Of a DNA stretch of 64,000 nucleotides, positions 33,801 through 47,339 are shown piece by piece; the stretch's first letter is position 1, and each line of letters begins with the position of its first letter. Made by a program: the position numbers and the translations under genes. The notes below the pieces were generated by a model. It did not search any database. It worked only from the letters and a program-made list of their open reading frames with translations, and was not told the DNA's origin. This DNA is from Phoenix dactylifera (Eukaryota; Streptophyta; Magnoliopsida; Arecales; Arecaceae), in NCBI RefSeq assembly GCF_009389715.1, contig NC_052400.1:434001-498000 (forward strand), written 5' to 3'.

Positions 33801-36800
33801 TATGGATTCCCTTCTGTTGCTTTATTTTTTCTTTTACATGCTACAAATTACCACTCCTGGAGCGAAATATTCATCTTGAGATAGTTAAAAATTCAGACAA
33901 GAGGTATTGGCTTTGTGATTATTGGCAAGTACAGTCAAGTCATGAGTGTCCATGATGGCTCAAATTAGTTTTGAAAAGCATCAATATTTGTTACAGCTAC
34001 TGACACACATTTTTATATTTGTATATTATCTCGACAAAATCACTTCTGTAAGTTAATCATATCTGTTTCTTTACCTTGGGGTTATTTAGCTGCCTTAAAA
34101 AGTACTCTGTATTTCCTAATGTAAGAAAGTGGTACTCATGTCTTAATATGTGCCAGGACTCTTGCATTGCATCAATTTCCTATTCTGTACCTTTCAGTAT
34201 GCTAAATTATTGGACTTAATACAGACAACTGCCTTAAAAAGTGGTGCTCTGCGTCATGATATCCATTACTGGCTTGGAAAAGATACAAGCCAGGTGAGCT
34301 GTGAAACCCTCACTCTACTTATGTTTCAATCATTTACCTTTTGAAGAATAGTTAGATGCTTGTGCCTTATGATGATTGTTGAATGTCAAACTACAAAGGA
34401 TGAAGCTGGGACTGCTGCCATCAAGACTGTGGAACTTGATGCAGCCCTTGGTGGACGTGCTGTTCAGTATCGTGAGGTTCAGGCCCATGAAACCGAGAAG
34501 TTCCTGTCTTATTTTAAACCATGTATCATTCCACAACAGGGAGGGGTGGTATCTGGATTCAGGCATTCTGAAGTAAATGAACATGAGCATGAGACTCGTC
34601 TATATGTTTGCAAAGGAAAACATGTTGTCCATGTAAAAGAGGCAAGTTTTCTATGCATATATGAGCTTACCATGAGAAAACATTTATTTTCAGGGCTTTC
34701 TGAAGTTTACTGTGATATTATCCATTATGTTCAGGTTCCATTTGCGCGGTCATCCCTCAATCATGATGACATATTCATTCTGGATACCAAGTCTAAGATT
34801 TTTCAGTTTAATGGATCCAACTCATCTATTCAAGAGAGGGCTAAAGCTCTTGAAGTTGTCCAATACATTAAAGATACCTATCATGATGGCAAGTGTGAGG
34901 TTGCTGCTGTAGGTAAGTTTACTTTGTTCTGACCTGCCTAGTGGCTGAGTAATTGATGCAGAGCTAAAATAATCTAATGTTTTGTGCTTGATAGAGGATG
35001 GAAAGTTGATGGCTGATGCTGAGGCTGGAGAGTTCTGGGGTCTCTTTGGTGGCTTTGCACCTCTTCCGAGAAAGGGAGCCTCTGAGGATGTAAAAAGTGC
35101 GGAGGTCTTTTCTGCAAGGCTTCTTTGGTAAGTTGTCTTTGTAAGTTGTAATAAGATCTTGTGAATTTTCTATAGAGTATACACTGGTCTAAAATTTTCT
35201 CAGAGAAGATGTGATCACTATCGTATTTTTTTCTCTCTAAGAGAAACTTTTTGTCTCTTTAAGTGTTGAGAACGGGCAGCCAGTGCCTATTGATGCTGAT
35301 TCATTGACAAGGGAAATGCTACAGACAAATAAGTGTTACCTGCTGGATTGTGGTATTGAAGTTTATGTGTGGATGGGCAGAAATACATCTCTCGAGGAGC
35401 GGAAAAGTGCAAGCACTGCTGCAGAGGTAATAGCCGATGCTTCCCTTTAAAAGGCTTTTCTGTCATTCGGTGGTTTCAATGGCAAAGTGATATGCTCATA
35501 TGTATATTTCCATCCAGGATTTAATTCGTGAACCTGACCGACCTAATGCTCATGTAATCCGTGTTATTGAGGGATTCGAAACTGTCATGTTTCGATCAAA
35601 ATTTGACACATGGCCGCAGACAGCTAATGTAACAGTGTCCGAAGATGGTAGAGGCAAGGTCGCCGGTCAGTAAGAGTGGAAATCAAACCTTTCTGTTATT
35701 ATTAGAAATATGGACTCCTTTTTTTTCTAGTTAAAATATAAACGTAGTTATTGAGACTGTTTATTACTTGGTGTTTGGTAGCACTTCTAAAACGCCAAGG
35801 ATTGAATGTGAAAGGCCTTATGAAGACTGATCCTGTCAAAGATGCTGAACCTCAGCCATATATTGATTGCACAGGCAATTTACAGGTACTGTAGTGATTT
35901 GTAGCTACTTGAAATTGTTCTATGTAATACTCTTTTCTAGCAGAGAATAATGATTGCTGGATACACTTCAAAAATGAGTTCAGATGTTAGTTTTTGTTTA
36001 TGGCATCAATGAACAGGTTTGGCGTGTTAATGGCCAAGAAAAGATCGCTCTTTCATCGTCTGATCAGTCAAAATTTTATAGCGGAGATTGTTATATTTTC
36101 CAGTATTCATATCCTGGTGAAGATAGAGAAGAATACCTTGTTGGCACTTGGTTTGGGAAGAAAAGCATCAAGGTAAATTAGCATCTTTCGTCTATCTTGT
36201 TTTGACAAGTAAGACCTAAAAAAGCACCATGAGTTGATGCTGGAAATGTTTCAGTTCCAAGGTTCATTCTGAGCTAGTAGATATAAATGTTACAACCAAG
36301 AACCATAGTATTTTCATCAGTCTGTTAGTGCTCTCTCAGTGTGGGGAAAAAAATCTAAAATATAACATATATTAGCTAAGCAGACTTATCTCAGTAGGTT
36401 GGAACACCTTTACTCTGTTCGTGCACTTGGAATTGGTTCTGCTTTTCTGGGCTCAATCGTGGAATTTTGTACTCCCCCCATATTCTCAACACCCAGACAT
36501 GCACAGGATCTGTTGCTGAGATTTTGTTTTAGTTCGGTCCTATGATTTATAATTTGTGCCTTTTTTTGAAATGGTAATGCAGTTTGCTATATGAAACCGT
36601 GCCTTGATCTGTTGTTCTCTAGATTCTTCATATTTAGGGGAATCTTGCAGTGTCATTTCGGTTGAATGAGCTTCTAGTTTCTCTCTTACTTAGAGTTACC
36701 TTGGCAATGAAATTCACCAGGGATTGATAATAAGTTGAAACTGGCAAAAGTTCTCAAACTTTCATGGATGTAGATATAAACTGGCCTCATATGGACGTAA

Positions 36801-38669
36801 TAAGAGTTGCTGGCTAAGACTTATCGGCCTCTTAAACAATGGTCATATCTCATTGCTTTTATTAAGAGAAAATTGATTTGGTGACATAGATCTAGTATAG
36901 TCTCGAAAAGATTTTTCCCAGAATTTTGTCTCAAACTTTTTCTTTCTGAGAATGGCTGAGATTTCTATCATTAGCATAAACCCAGTTTTACAAACAACAA
37001 AAATTCTAATTAAATATACATTGACAGTGGTCCACATTAGGGAGAAGTGGTCTGCAGAAGTAAATAATCCTTAGTAAGTATCGTCCTAGGTTCAATTTAG
37101 ACAATCAACTTTCACATGCTATAAACTAAGTTCCCCTGCTACAGTTGAAATTTCAATAGTTTTGCTCTCAGTCGAGGTATAATATACAAGGTTCATGGTG
37201 GCTGGAAAGCAATGAGATGGTTTGGTAGTGGTCTTCATTAGCCTTTTTAATAGAGAAGTTTGAGTGTGGGACTAACTGGGGGAAGATAAGTGCAATAACT
37301 ATCATAATTATGAGATATTATCAATCAAAAGAAATATTGATATAACATCTTATTAGGCTGCCCGTGCATGCACCTGACTATCAACAAGGAGGCTAATACA
37401 TTAATAGTTATGTTCCATCCACCCCAGGCACCTTCCGCCCTCTTGCAATTCATTTTTGTATTGGCTGAAAATGCTTTACCTATTATTTGTAGGTAAACGA
37501 AATTATTCCTTTACAAGTTTATGCTGGGGACAAATATCTGGTACCTGATGTTGAGCACCAACCCAACCCCACCCCGCCCAAATGCACACATGCACACACA
37601 TGCAGAGTACTTGGCATAGTGCATGAACACTATTGTCTTGTTATGTCTTACCCTGCTTTTTAAGCATTTTATTTTCGATCTTTTTTCTTTAATACCTGAT
37701 AAATAGCATTTGATCCCACATCAGCACCTTTAGTTGCATCCTTGATGTTGTGGCATCAATTCTCGCTTATGTGTAAAAAGAATTCTCTGTTATGAATTTA
37801 TTAAATAAATCACCTTATTTCAGTGCGTCTTTAGCCTGTATGACCTTCTACTGCTGATTTTCTGTTCACAAATCTGGCATTTTTTCTACTCTTTAATGCC
37901 AATTAGTGTAAATAACTTAATGCTGATCCATAATGCTGTAGATCCTGACATATTTTCTGCGTGGTAGCATCCTTCAGAACTTCTCATGTCTGCCTAGGTG
38001 GTTGGATAACATTATGTACAAAGACGTTAAGGAAGCTTAACAGATCTTATTTTATAAGTGAAGGAAACACAAACTAGTTTTGATTGTCCAGTGCTATTCT
38101 TGTTGTCTCTCTGTTTTTTTTTTTAACTCATGGATATTTCTTCCCTTTGTTGGAATCTTGCCTTTTACTTCTTAGACTCTCTTAATAAATAACTCTCCCT
38201 TGTATCAATGCTTCAGCCATCTATGTTGATTGATCAAAAGAAAAGTTTATCTCAACTATAGGTTTCTATGAAGACATATGGGCAAGACAACAAAGGCATC
38301 CCAGATTAGGACTTTTGTATGTGAATCTTCAGAGTTCTTCTACTTGCGCTTGTCAAAATTTGGCCTCATTAGACTGATGGGTTTGCCCAGACAAAGCAAT
38401 AAGATGAAACTTCACAGTAGTCCAAATCACCGCCTCATATAGGAACCGTGTTTTTAAAATTTTAACAGGTTTCAGAATTCTGCTGATTGAACCAAGTGGG
38501 GTGTCAAACTGGGCATATACTTATTTTGTCTCCATTTCATCCAAAAAAAGGACTAGTTTACTTTCAGACGCATTGTTCGCTAAGAAAAATATGCAATATT
38601 TTATCCATGTGATAGATCGTACCACTGCTAATTGACATTTAATAACTTCGCATGATTTCTGAATCTTCA

Positions 38670-38731
<62 letters not shown>

Positions 38732-41700
38732 AATTATTATGTGATGTATGTGCAATGCATTTTCTTTGCTTCTTGGAGACACTTACCAACCAAGTACTGA
38801 AAATTTTTAATAGCAAGGTGTCAAAGTTTCTCATGATGTTTCTTTCCTGTGTTTATCATGTGTAATTTTTACTTCTTTTGACTCCTTTAAACTTGATACT
38901 TCTTCTTAGCTGTCTTGGCTATATTTTGAAGCAAGGGTTGCTACATCATGGTGCTGAAACTGTCCACTATGGTGCTCTACCTTCCTCTTTCTTCCCCATT
39001 CCTGTGACACTTCAAGTTGGGGTCAAATACTTAATGAATTTGTCATTCATCCAACTTTGTTCGACTAACAATGTACTTCATGGTTCTAAGAGTCAAGTGA
39101 CTCTTAGAATTAGGTGAGAAGCTGATGCATTTTGACCTGAACATGGGCTGAAATTAATTCCAACAAGAAAGTTATAAGCCTCAGGACTAACCTCCTTTAT
39201 ACATAAGAAAGTATGTTGCCTGGTAGACGAAAAATTGGTATTGGATAGGTTCTCTTAACCTCAGTTGCATTTACTATTGGTTTAACTATGTCTCCGGTTG
39301 CTAGCAGTTCTTAATTTTAGATCCATCTAGTTGTACACTGTAGTTGATGGTAGCACAATCAGGTTGTGGAAATGGACAGATTCTGCATTTGACTAGCAAC
39401 AGAAGAGTTGGTGTTGGACATTCTTCACCATTTGATAAGAAATCTACACAAAGATATACATAAATAACTGCAAGTAAAAGGAGCGAGAGGTCTTTGGAGG
39501 AAGCAGAGGTATAATTCATCCATCTTTGATAATAAGTATGAAGGGATCGCGTTGCTATAGTCTTATCAACTTTCACCAACATCTAATTCCTTTTTGAAAT
39601 CTTGTAATGCATGACTTTTATTCAACAATTTGAATCAAGAAAGGTCCATAATATAAATCAGCCGCAGAATCACAATTCCCTTTTAGTAGTGCAATCTCAA
39701 TGTTAATCTTATTATCTAAATTGTGAATAATAGAAATTGATGAAAATCATGTGATTTGCATGGAATTGGGATTCAGGAGTCCTATTATGAATCTTAATTC
39801 AGATTGGTATTTATGGTCCCGTAAGTCATGCTGTTCGTGTTCGGAGAACATGCCTTGGTACTTGATGGGATGATTGCGAGGTTATAATCCTTTCATTCCT
39901 TAAAGTATTATCTTCTCCATTACTTCCAAACTTCTCATGTTTCATTGATTTTTCATCTAGAAAAATGTAAAAAGAAGAGCACATATGATATTGTTTACAG
40001 TCCAATATGTTTTCTTCTGTCTACGATTTCCGAATTGGTTTCTGATTGTTATAATGTTAATTCCATGTGTACACACTGTTTTCTGATGTGTCTCTAAGTT
40101 GAAAACCTTAGTTCTCCAATTACAGTGTTAGCATTAACCATGCTGGTTAGTCTTGAACAAGTTTAGTACCTTTTCTTCTTCGTGATGGGATCAAGTAACT
40201 TTTTTGGAAGGCATTGCCTTTTGTGGAATTATGTTGTTAAAGATATTAAACATGCTCTATCTAATAAAGGAATACATATATTGACTGTGGGTATTGATTC
40301 TCTATATATTTTCTTGTATATTGTTTCTTCTATTGTTGAATGCAGGAAGAGAGGGCCACAGCTATCTCTCTCGCTAAGAAGATGGTTGAATCTTTGAAAT
40401 CACAGGCTGTTCAGGTACCTACCTGGATTATTTTAAAAAAATGATGAAATTGACTGATATTATTTTTTTATATACGTTTTCTTTCTATTGTTTTTGAGTT
40501 TCATGAATTAAATTTCAGTGGATTCCTAATTCATTTGCAGGCTCGCGTGTATGAAGGGAGGGAACCTATTCAGTTCCTTTCAATATTCCAGAGCTTTATC
40601 GTGTATAAGGTTGGTTTCTATCATCAAAATATTTGATGCGAGGTGGTACTTTTTCGTTTGTAAGTCCATTGAAGGCTTTGATTTGCAACTTCTCAGGGCG
40701 GTGTTAGTTCTGGTTATAAGAATTTCATCGCTGAAAATGCAATTGCTGACGAGACATACTCGGAAGATGGGCTTGCACTTTTCCGAGTTCAGGGTTCTGG
40801 ACCAGACAATATGCAGGCAATTCAAGTTGATCCGGTAAATGTTACCGGAATTAGTTTGCAGCTTTTTTGTGAATTGAAAATGCTTGAACATTGAAGAATT
40901 CTTGTAAGTAGATATGGAGTTTGCTGTATGTCTCAAATGATTTCTGAAGAATTGAATGATAAAAGATGCTGTGTAGGTTGGTGATTCTGTACCACTGATG
41001 CTAATGTTTGATGGAGCTTTACCTTTTGGAATGTGGAGATAAAAATTTCAATGTCTTTTATAAGCGATACCTTTCATTTGCCACTTCTTGTCACATGCCC
41101 TCGTTACAACTCGCAACCTTGCAGAGGATATTGTTGTTTTTAATCTCAGCTGTACAAATGAATATTGTAAATTAAATTTTCTTCCCATATAGAAGATAGC
41201 ATTTAATAATACTTTATTCAGGTGAAATTATTTCCATCATAAAGAATCTTAGCTAATTCTCAGTTTTGTTTTGATCAGGTGGCATCGTCTTTAAATTCAT
41301 CTTATTGTTACATATTGCATAGTGGCAGTACTGTTTTTACATGGTCTGGAAGTCTTACCACCTCTGAAGACCAAGAGCTTGCTGAGAGACAGCTAGATGA
41401 AATAAAGGTGTGATAATTATCTTTCATTAGATTCAAAAAGGTTTTGTGAGGATTTACATGCTCTATAATCCAAAAACTATGCACTTCAGATTCTTTTTTA
41501 TTTACATATGCTTTAATGTCATATCATCATATTCATGTTTAGTGAAGCTACTAACATATATTCTATATAAAAGATGCAGGTGTTTTTGATATCTTCAAAA
41601 ACAACAAATTTCACATGCTGTGTTGTTAATGAATTTATTTCATCTCTTTTTAGAATCGCAGCCCCTAATTTAAGTAGGTTCTCTATCTTAATTTGTTTGT

Positions 41701-44700
41701 ATATAAAAAGCTTCTGGTGGTGTCAGGAGAGTGATGTTCAAAGTATGATGCTAACTCTTCACATTTTTCACAAGATACTTTTCTTGCCTTGTAAGTTCTT
41801 TCTTTAAAAGTGATGTTTAAGTGCTTTGGTAGAGGACTATGATACCCCCATCACTATAATCAACTTATAGAAAATTCATGCAATATAAACCAAACATCTG
41901 CTGAGCGGAACTGAATAATGACCTAGTGATATCTAATAGCACATCAACACTGTAGATAACTTGATGCATATGTGTACTGGATCATTTTATTTTGCTATAC
42001 TGTTATAGTTTCCAAAGGATACAACTTGGTGGGTTTCCTTGTTGTTTCAACCCTGGCAGACTATATCGACTGATTACTTTAGCCAGCTAGTAAATCAGTG
42101 AAAAGTATTAGCTAGATTCTTCCCCTGTGCTTGGAAACGAAGGTCCATATCAAAGTCCACTGAACTGGTACCGGGACTTTTACCGGTCGGCGCCCGGTAT
42201 GGTTCAATAACGCCCTAATTTTTTTTAGAGTTCTCAAAAAAAATTAATTGGTAATTACTCTTTTCAAACTTTTTTCTATAAATTTAGTCTAATTTGATTT
42301 TTTTGATGTTTTTTTAATATTTTTTGATGTTTTTTAATATTTCTATGATCCTAGTTTAACCTAGATAATGCATCTTATTGCTTTATAATGAACAAATCTT
42401 ATTGTTTGTGAATTTTTTGGAAAGGAAAGCCGCTTTCAAATTGCGTTGGAAAGGCCTTCTCGGGCCTTCCCAATGCCACTCAATGCCTTTAAAAGGCATC
42501 AGGTGGCAGTGGCAATAATGCCATACCCAATTCGGTTCGAAATTGGGTTGACTCGGTGCAAACCGGCTGATAAAGGACCGATTCCATCCGGTAAAGGAAG
42601 TTCCGGCCGGTCCAATAGCAGTTCCGGGTGGAACCAAATAGAATAGCCGAATCGATCCAATTTCGCATTGGGTCGGCTCGATACTGTCTGAACCGGGTGG
42701 TTCGGCCCGATTCGGCAGATCCTGGTCCATATAATTGAGATAGGCATATCTAACTTTTGCGACTGCTCATAGTATATAATATCAGATGTTGGAAAATGCT
42801 ACAAGTTACAACAGCAGAGTAAATTACAAGTGAAAGAAAATGGCCATATATCATGTTCTTGAAATTCTACTATTAAATTACAGTATGCTTTCCTGATTCA
42901 CAAGTATTCCTTACATGGATGGGTCCACAAGCTCTGATTTCTGAACTTGCCTTCTCTGACAATTCACTGAATAGCATGAACCACTGCAGGCATCTAATTA
43001 CATTCATTGTTAGCATAAAACATGAAGCTTGTGATTTTTTAATTTAGTTGGGTACTTTCATGTGTTATAAGTACTAAATCCTTGTAAATCTTCACAGCCA
43101 AATGTGCAGTCCAAACTGCAAAAGGAAGGAACAGAAACTGAACAATTTTGGGACTTGCTAGGAGGCAGAAGTGAATATATTAGTCAAAAGGTTGGAAAGG
43201 AACCAGAAAATGATCCTCACCTATTCTCTTGTGATTTCTTAAAAGGTAGCTTGTTGTAGTAATTTGCTGTCTTTTCTTTTGTTGACATGTTCTCTTTTAT
43301 ATGGAATTTTACTAATGTGCTAATATTTTGTTTTATATTTTTCTGGGCACTGCGGCGTGCAGGTGATTTAAAGGTGTGTTATAAGTATAACTTTATCTGG
43401 AAGAAAGACTTCATTACCTCTTATCGATATAATAATAACACAACATCTGACAATCTCTTATTTTCTTTATGCTGCTTTATCTTTGGTTTTAACTATCGCA
43501 TTATGTACTTTCAGATTACAGAAATATACAACTTCACTCAGGATGATTTGATGACTGAAGATATATTCATTCTGGACTGTCATTCAAACATCTTTGTTTG
43601 GGTCGGACAACAGGTGGATTCCAAGAGCAAATTACATGCCTTAAGTATAGGAGAGGTATGGAAATAATATGCCTTTCTTAATAGCAGGAATACCTCATCC
43701 ATCAGATTTTTCTCCAAATATAATTTCTTGGTCTGGTTCCTTATTTTGTGTTTTCTACTTTTACCAGAAATTTCTTGAACATGATTATCTTTTTGAAAAA
43801 CTATCTCAAGAAACTCCGATATTTGTTGTTATGGAAGAGAGTGAGCCACCTTTCTTCACTCGTTTCTTTACATGGGACTCTGCAAAATCAGCTGTAAGCA
43901 TTTAAGTTTAAATTATGTAAATATCATTCATTGTAATTGTTATAACTGTATGAACTTACAAATTTTTCATGGCAAGTTTTCATCTTCAACTTTTCTTTTA
44001 ATGTATATTCTGACTTATTTTTTTGAATAACCAGTTGCACTAATGTTTAATATAACAAGCAATAAACCATTAAAAATGTGGATTCCACAAAAACCTGCTT
44101 GGGGTGTTTAGAAGCCAAAAATTCTTGAAACTTGGTCGACTATTGGTTTTATGTTGTTTGACATATCTTTTGGTTGCAGATGCATGGAAATTCATTCCAG
44201 AAGAAGCTCACAATTGTGAAAAATGGAGTCACTCCGGTTGATGTAAGATAAGATCTGTAACTGTTTCAATCTCAAAGTATGCAGACTCAGATAGTGATTG
44301 GCTTTTTTTGCTTTAAAATTTTCTTTGTTTTTTTTATCCCCTCTGAATTTGTAAAGGTTTTATAGATTAACCTGTTAAGAGATAATCAGAAATGCGAAGC
44401 CATGGCATGGCCAAACGACCTTATGTTCTTAGCATCCTTGTGTTTTCAGAGATAGCCTGGCTGTAATTTTATTTCTTTTTCTTGGTTTCTAGTATACTGC
44501 ATTATGTTCTTTTTTCCCTTAAATTCTTTGCTTGCTGATAAGTGCCTTTTATCAATCATTTGGTGAAGTAACTGAGTTGATAGCCAAATAGAGGACCTTA
44601 CTAATCAGCCTTGTAGAAGGAACTGTTGACTTGTAAATTTCCAAAGAAAGCTTTTTATCTATTATTTGATAACCATATTCGGTCCTTGAACTACAAACAG

Positions 44701-46825
44701 TCCTGCAGAACCCAACTCAGGGAATTCAAGGAGTGTATAACTTTTATTATTTAGTCAACTAACCAACTTGCGGCATAAATCCTTTTGTTCAGGAATAAAT
44801 TTTCCTATGACTCTTCATAGACCATATAAAAAATAAAGTAAGTTAAAAATGTCTGTAAAATTTTGAGTACTTACTCAGCATGATATTCTTGTTTATCTAG
44901 AGAGGTGCCATTGTCATTCTCGTGTTTTGAGCACCTCAACTTCTCTTGTATGTTTCTTCTACATCCTACATTCATTGGATGCTGATGGCATAAGTCAACC
45001 TTTTATAATCAAAACTTTTGTTTGTCACATATTGTAGCTTGCCACTCTTTTGGAGACTTGTAAGTGTTCCTGTGGCCATTTGATCTTGTATTACCAAGTT
45101 GTACCAAAATTTTCTGTTTAACAACATAGTCTTTCCATAACCCAAATCTTCCTTTCTTATAAATTGATATAAACATAGACTGAAGAATCGATCAACAAGC
45201 TAAAAAGAGAATGAGAGATAAAAATTCACCCAATGATGTGAACAGAATAAGGTATCTAAGGATTAATAGGATGTTTTTAAACATTTTAAGTTAATTTTAT
45301 GGGAACAAGATGAGAAGAGAGTCAAAGCTATATTTTTACCAGGTGCAGTCTTTTTGGTTTCAGAAGAATGCCTTCTCTATTTTACAAAGTTGAGAATTAG
45401 TGTTGGCTCGTGTATAGCATGCCCATGTCATTCAGGTTTGGGGAATGCATCAACTAAGTTCAGGTACCATGAAGAGGAGGCAATATGCGTAACAGACAGT
45501 ATGCTAGAATTTTTCTTCTCTGATCAATAATGTTAAGAAAGGGGAAAGACATAATGACATAGGCAAACTTGTATCAAGTCTTATAAATGATGCTCATTTA
45601 TGTACCAATAATTGTAACCGTTTTTTTTTTTTTTTTTTGACGAGGCCTCAACTTTATACCTCACGCCAAACCCCATATGTCTTCAAATGTCAGTCAAGGT
45701 TGAATACTAAATAACAGCTTCGAAGCACCACATAGCATCAAACTACCTTCTTTTATTATTTTTTAAACAAAAATTTTGGGCACTTTCTTTGACAGTCATG
45801 GCTTTAAGTGATGAGTTTTAAATTTTATTAGATGGAATGATAATAGCAGCTCATTTCCATTTACAAAATTCCAGTATACAAAATTCCTTGACCTGTTTTA
45901 AATTTGCATATAGGTCATGTAACTTCTGCAATAATGAGTTCTCACTGTTGGCTGTTGTACATAGGACTGTTTATGAAGGGAACTTGGCAGGAATTATGTG
46001 CTAACTGCTAAAGTATGGTTGAGTTGCATTTGCAGAAGCCCAAGCGCCGAATACCAACATATGGAGGAAGATCTAGCATTCCAGACAAGTCTCAGCGCTC
46101 GAGAAGTATGTCTTTCAGTCCTGACAGAGTACGCGTAAGAGGAAGATCCCCAGCTTTTAATGCACTAGCTGCTACCTTCGAGAATCCAAATCCTAGAAAT
46201 CTTTCAACCCCTCCTCCAGCTGTTACAAAACTCTATCCAAAATCTGTGACCCCAGACTCTGGGAAAGTATCTTCTTCCAGGTCAGCAGCGATAGCTGCTT
46301 TAACTGCTACTTTTGAACCACCAACTGTTACACCATCAAAGTCATCAGAAGGTATTTATCTTCATATTATTGGATTTACGAGAATGTTTTTTAGCAAGAA
46401 ATGTAACCTTGCATCTTTTTGCGTGAAAGGGAGCTTGGAGGACAAAGCAAAATCCAAGGAGAATTTTGATGACAGCCCTGCTTCATTGGGTAGTAGAATT
46501 GAGTCTCTCACCATTCAAGAAGATTTGACAGAGGGTGAAGCTGAAGATGACGAAGGGCTTCCTGTATTTCCTTATGAACGGCTTAAAACATCATCCACTG
46601 ACCCTGTTTCAGAAATTGATGTAACCAAGAGAGAGGTGAAGAATCAAAACAATTTGTTCCCATGTCAACACCTGTTTTCATGTCTGAATTTCTTTTCTGT
46701 GCCATTTTCAGGCTTATTTATCTTCAGCAGAGTTCAGAGAGAAATTTGGCATGACAAAGGATGCTTTCTACAAGCTACCTAAGTGGAAGCAGAATAAGCT
46801 TAAAAGGGCAGTTCATTTGTTTTAA
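30889..46825 (+). CDS. VLN: Villin, plant VLN2/VLN3-like actin-bundling and severing protein
   Basis: Calcium-regulated actin binding, bundling and severing protein. Coding exons: 30889-30944, 32718-32817, 34225-34293, 34399-34641, 34735-34912, 34995-35127, 35264-35426, 35518-35665, 35782-35885, 36017-36172, 40346-40414, 40541-40609, 40697-40834, 41279-41407, 43098-43245, 43363-43373, 43515-43655, 43768-43893, 44180-44242, 46036-46351, 46430-46635, 46712-46825. All phases agree: 959 residues, near the Arabidopsis VLN2/3 length. It opens [19 protein letters not shown]. Six gelsolin repeats follow, with landmarks [47 protein letters not shown] and [18 protein letters not shown] Ser/Pro-rich linker carries two ALxATFExP boxes, and the C-terminal headpiece ends [17 protein letters not shown]. 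Odd points: an 11-nt microexon (43363-43373), a GC donor after 34641, and two short in-frame introns without stops. Confidence 0.93.
32323..32345. repeat. (AC)n microsatellite in villin intron
   Basis: About 11 AC units inside the intron after the first coding exon of villin. Confidence 0.9.
36173..40345 (+). other. Villin long intron (4.17 kb)
   Basis: The longest intron of the gene, between the exon ending GKKSIK and the exon starting [10 protein letters not shown]-rich, with a (TA)n tract at 38673-38728. The short open frames on both strands have no recognisable motif. No nested gene seen. Confidence 0.8.
38673..38728. repeat. (AT)n microsatellite
   Basis: About 28 perfect AT units in the long villin intron. 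It can form a hairpin on one strand and is probably length-variable. Confidence 0.95.
42140..42740. repeat. GC-rich repeat insertion in villin intron
   Basis: Within the intron 41408-43097. 42160-42210 carries words such as ACTGGTACCGGG and CGCCCGGTATGG, like the other GTAC-rich elements in this window. 42430-42730 is a GC-rich block with complementary words (GGCCTTCTCGGGCCTTCC and TTCGGCCCGATTCGGC). Open frames exist here on both strands, but without family motifs. Probably one or two transposon remnants; ends not defined. Confidence 0.45.
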
Positions 46826-47313
46826 ATGCCCTTTTCCCTCTTTGTACCAATCCTCAGAGATGGTTAAGGCTTGCTTGCAGTTCTGTATGAAACTATGAAC
46901 ACCTTTACATTCTTTTTCTTTTTGATTCTTTCATCATAGTTATTTAGGTGGTTGCATTTCTGCTGCAGAGGGCCTCTTGGTTAAGCATGAAGGGGACATC
47001 ATCACATCAACAATGCTTTCTTATCTGCGCCCAAGAGTTTATGCCATCAAGCTACACAAGATTCACATTTTTCCTGCTTCCATGTTAGGATGTCCAATTT
47101 TGTTTCAACAGTTATTCAGTGTTCATTATGCTCACAGGTTGCCAGGGAGATAGCATTTTTTTTAATATATAAGTTAACAATTTTTTCTACCAGAAAGGTA
47201 AAAAGTATCGCGCAGAGTTCAAAAGATTGTATCATGTAATTGAGGAAATGAATAGCATGTACAGCAGTGTAACATAAAGGCTGGGATACAGACTTGGATC
47301 TTGGCTGTTCAAT

Positions 47314-47319
47314 AATAAA
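47314..47319 (+). terminator. Likely polyadenylation signal of villin
   Basis: AATAAA followed by a T/G-rich stretch (TATTATTTGTGTGCTTTGTGG), about 490 bp after the villin stop codon. It fits a plant 3' end, though several weaker signals are possible. Confidence 0.45.
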
Positions 47320-47339
47320 GTATTATTTGTGTGCTTTGT

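Noticed and set aside
34642-34734. Continuous villin exon from 34399 to 34912
   Set aside because: The frame is open, but the inserted 31 residues have no villin similarity, and GCAAGT and CAG borders restore the family sequence exactly.
42383-42747. Overlapping open frames on both strands within a villin intron
   Set aside because: They lie in a GC-rich repeat insertion and show no recognisable domain.
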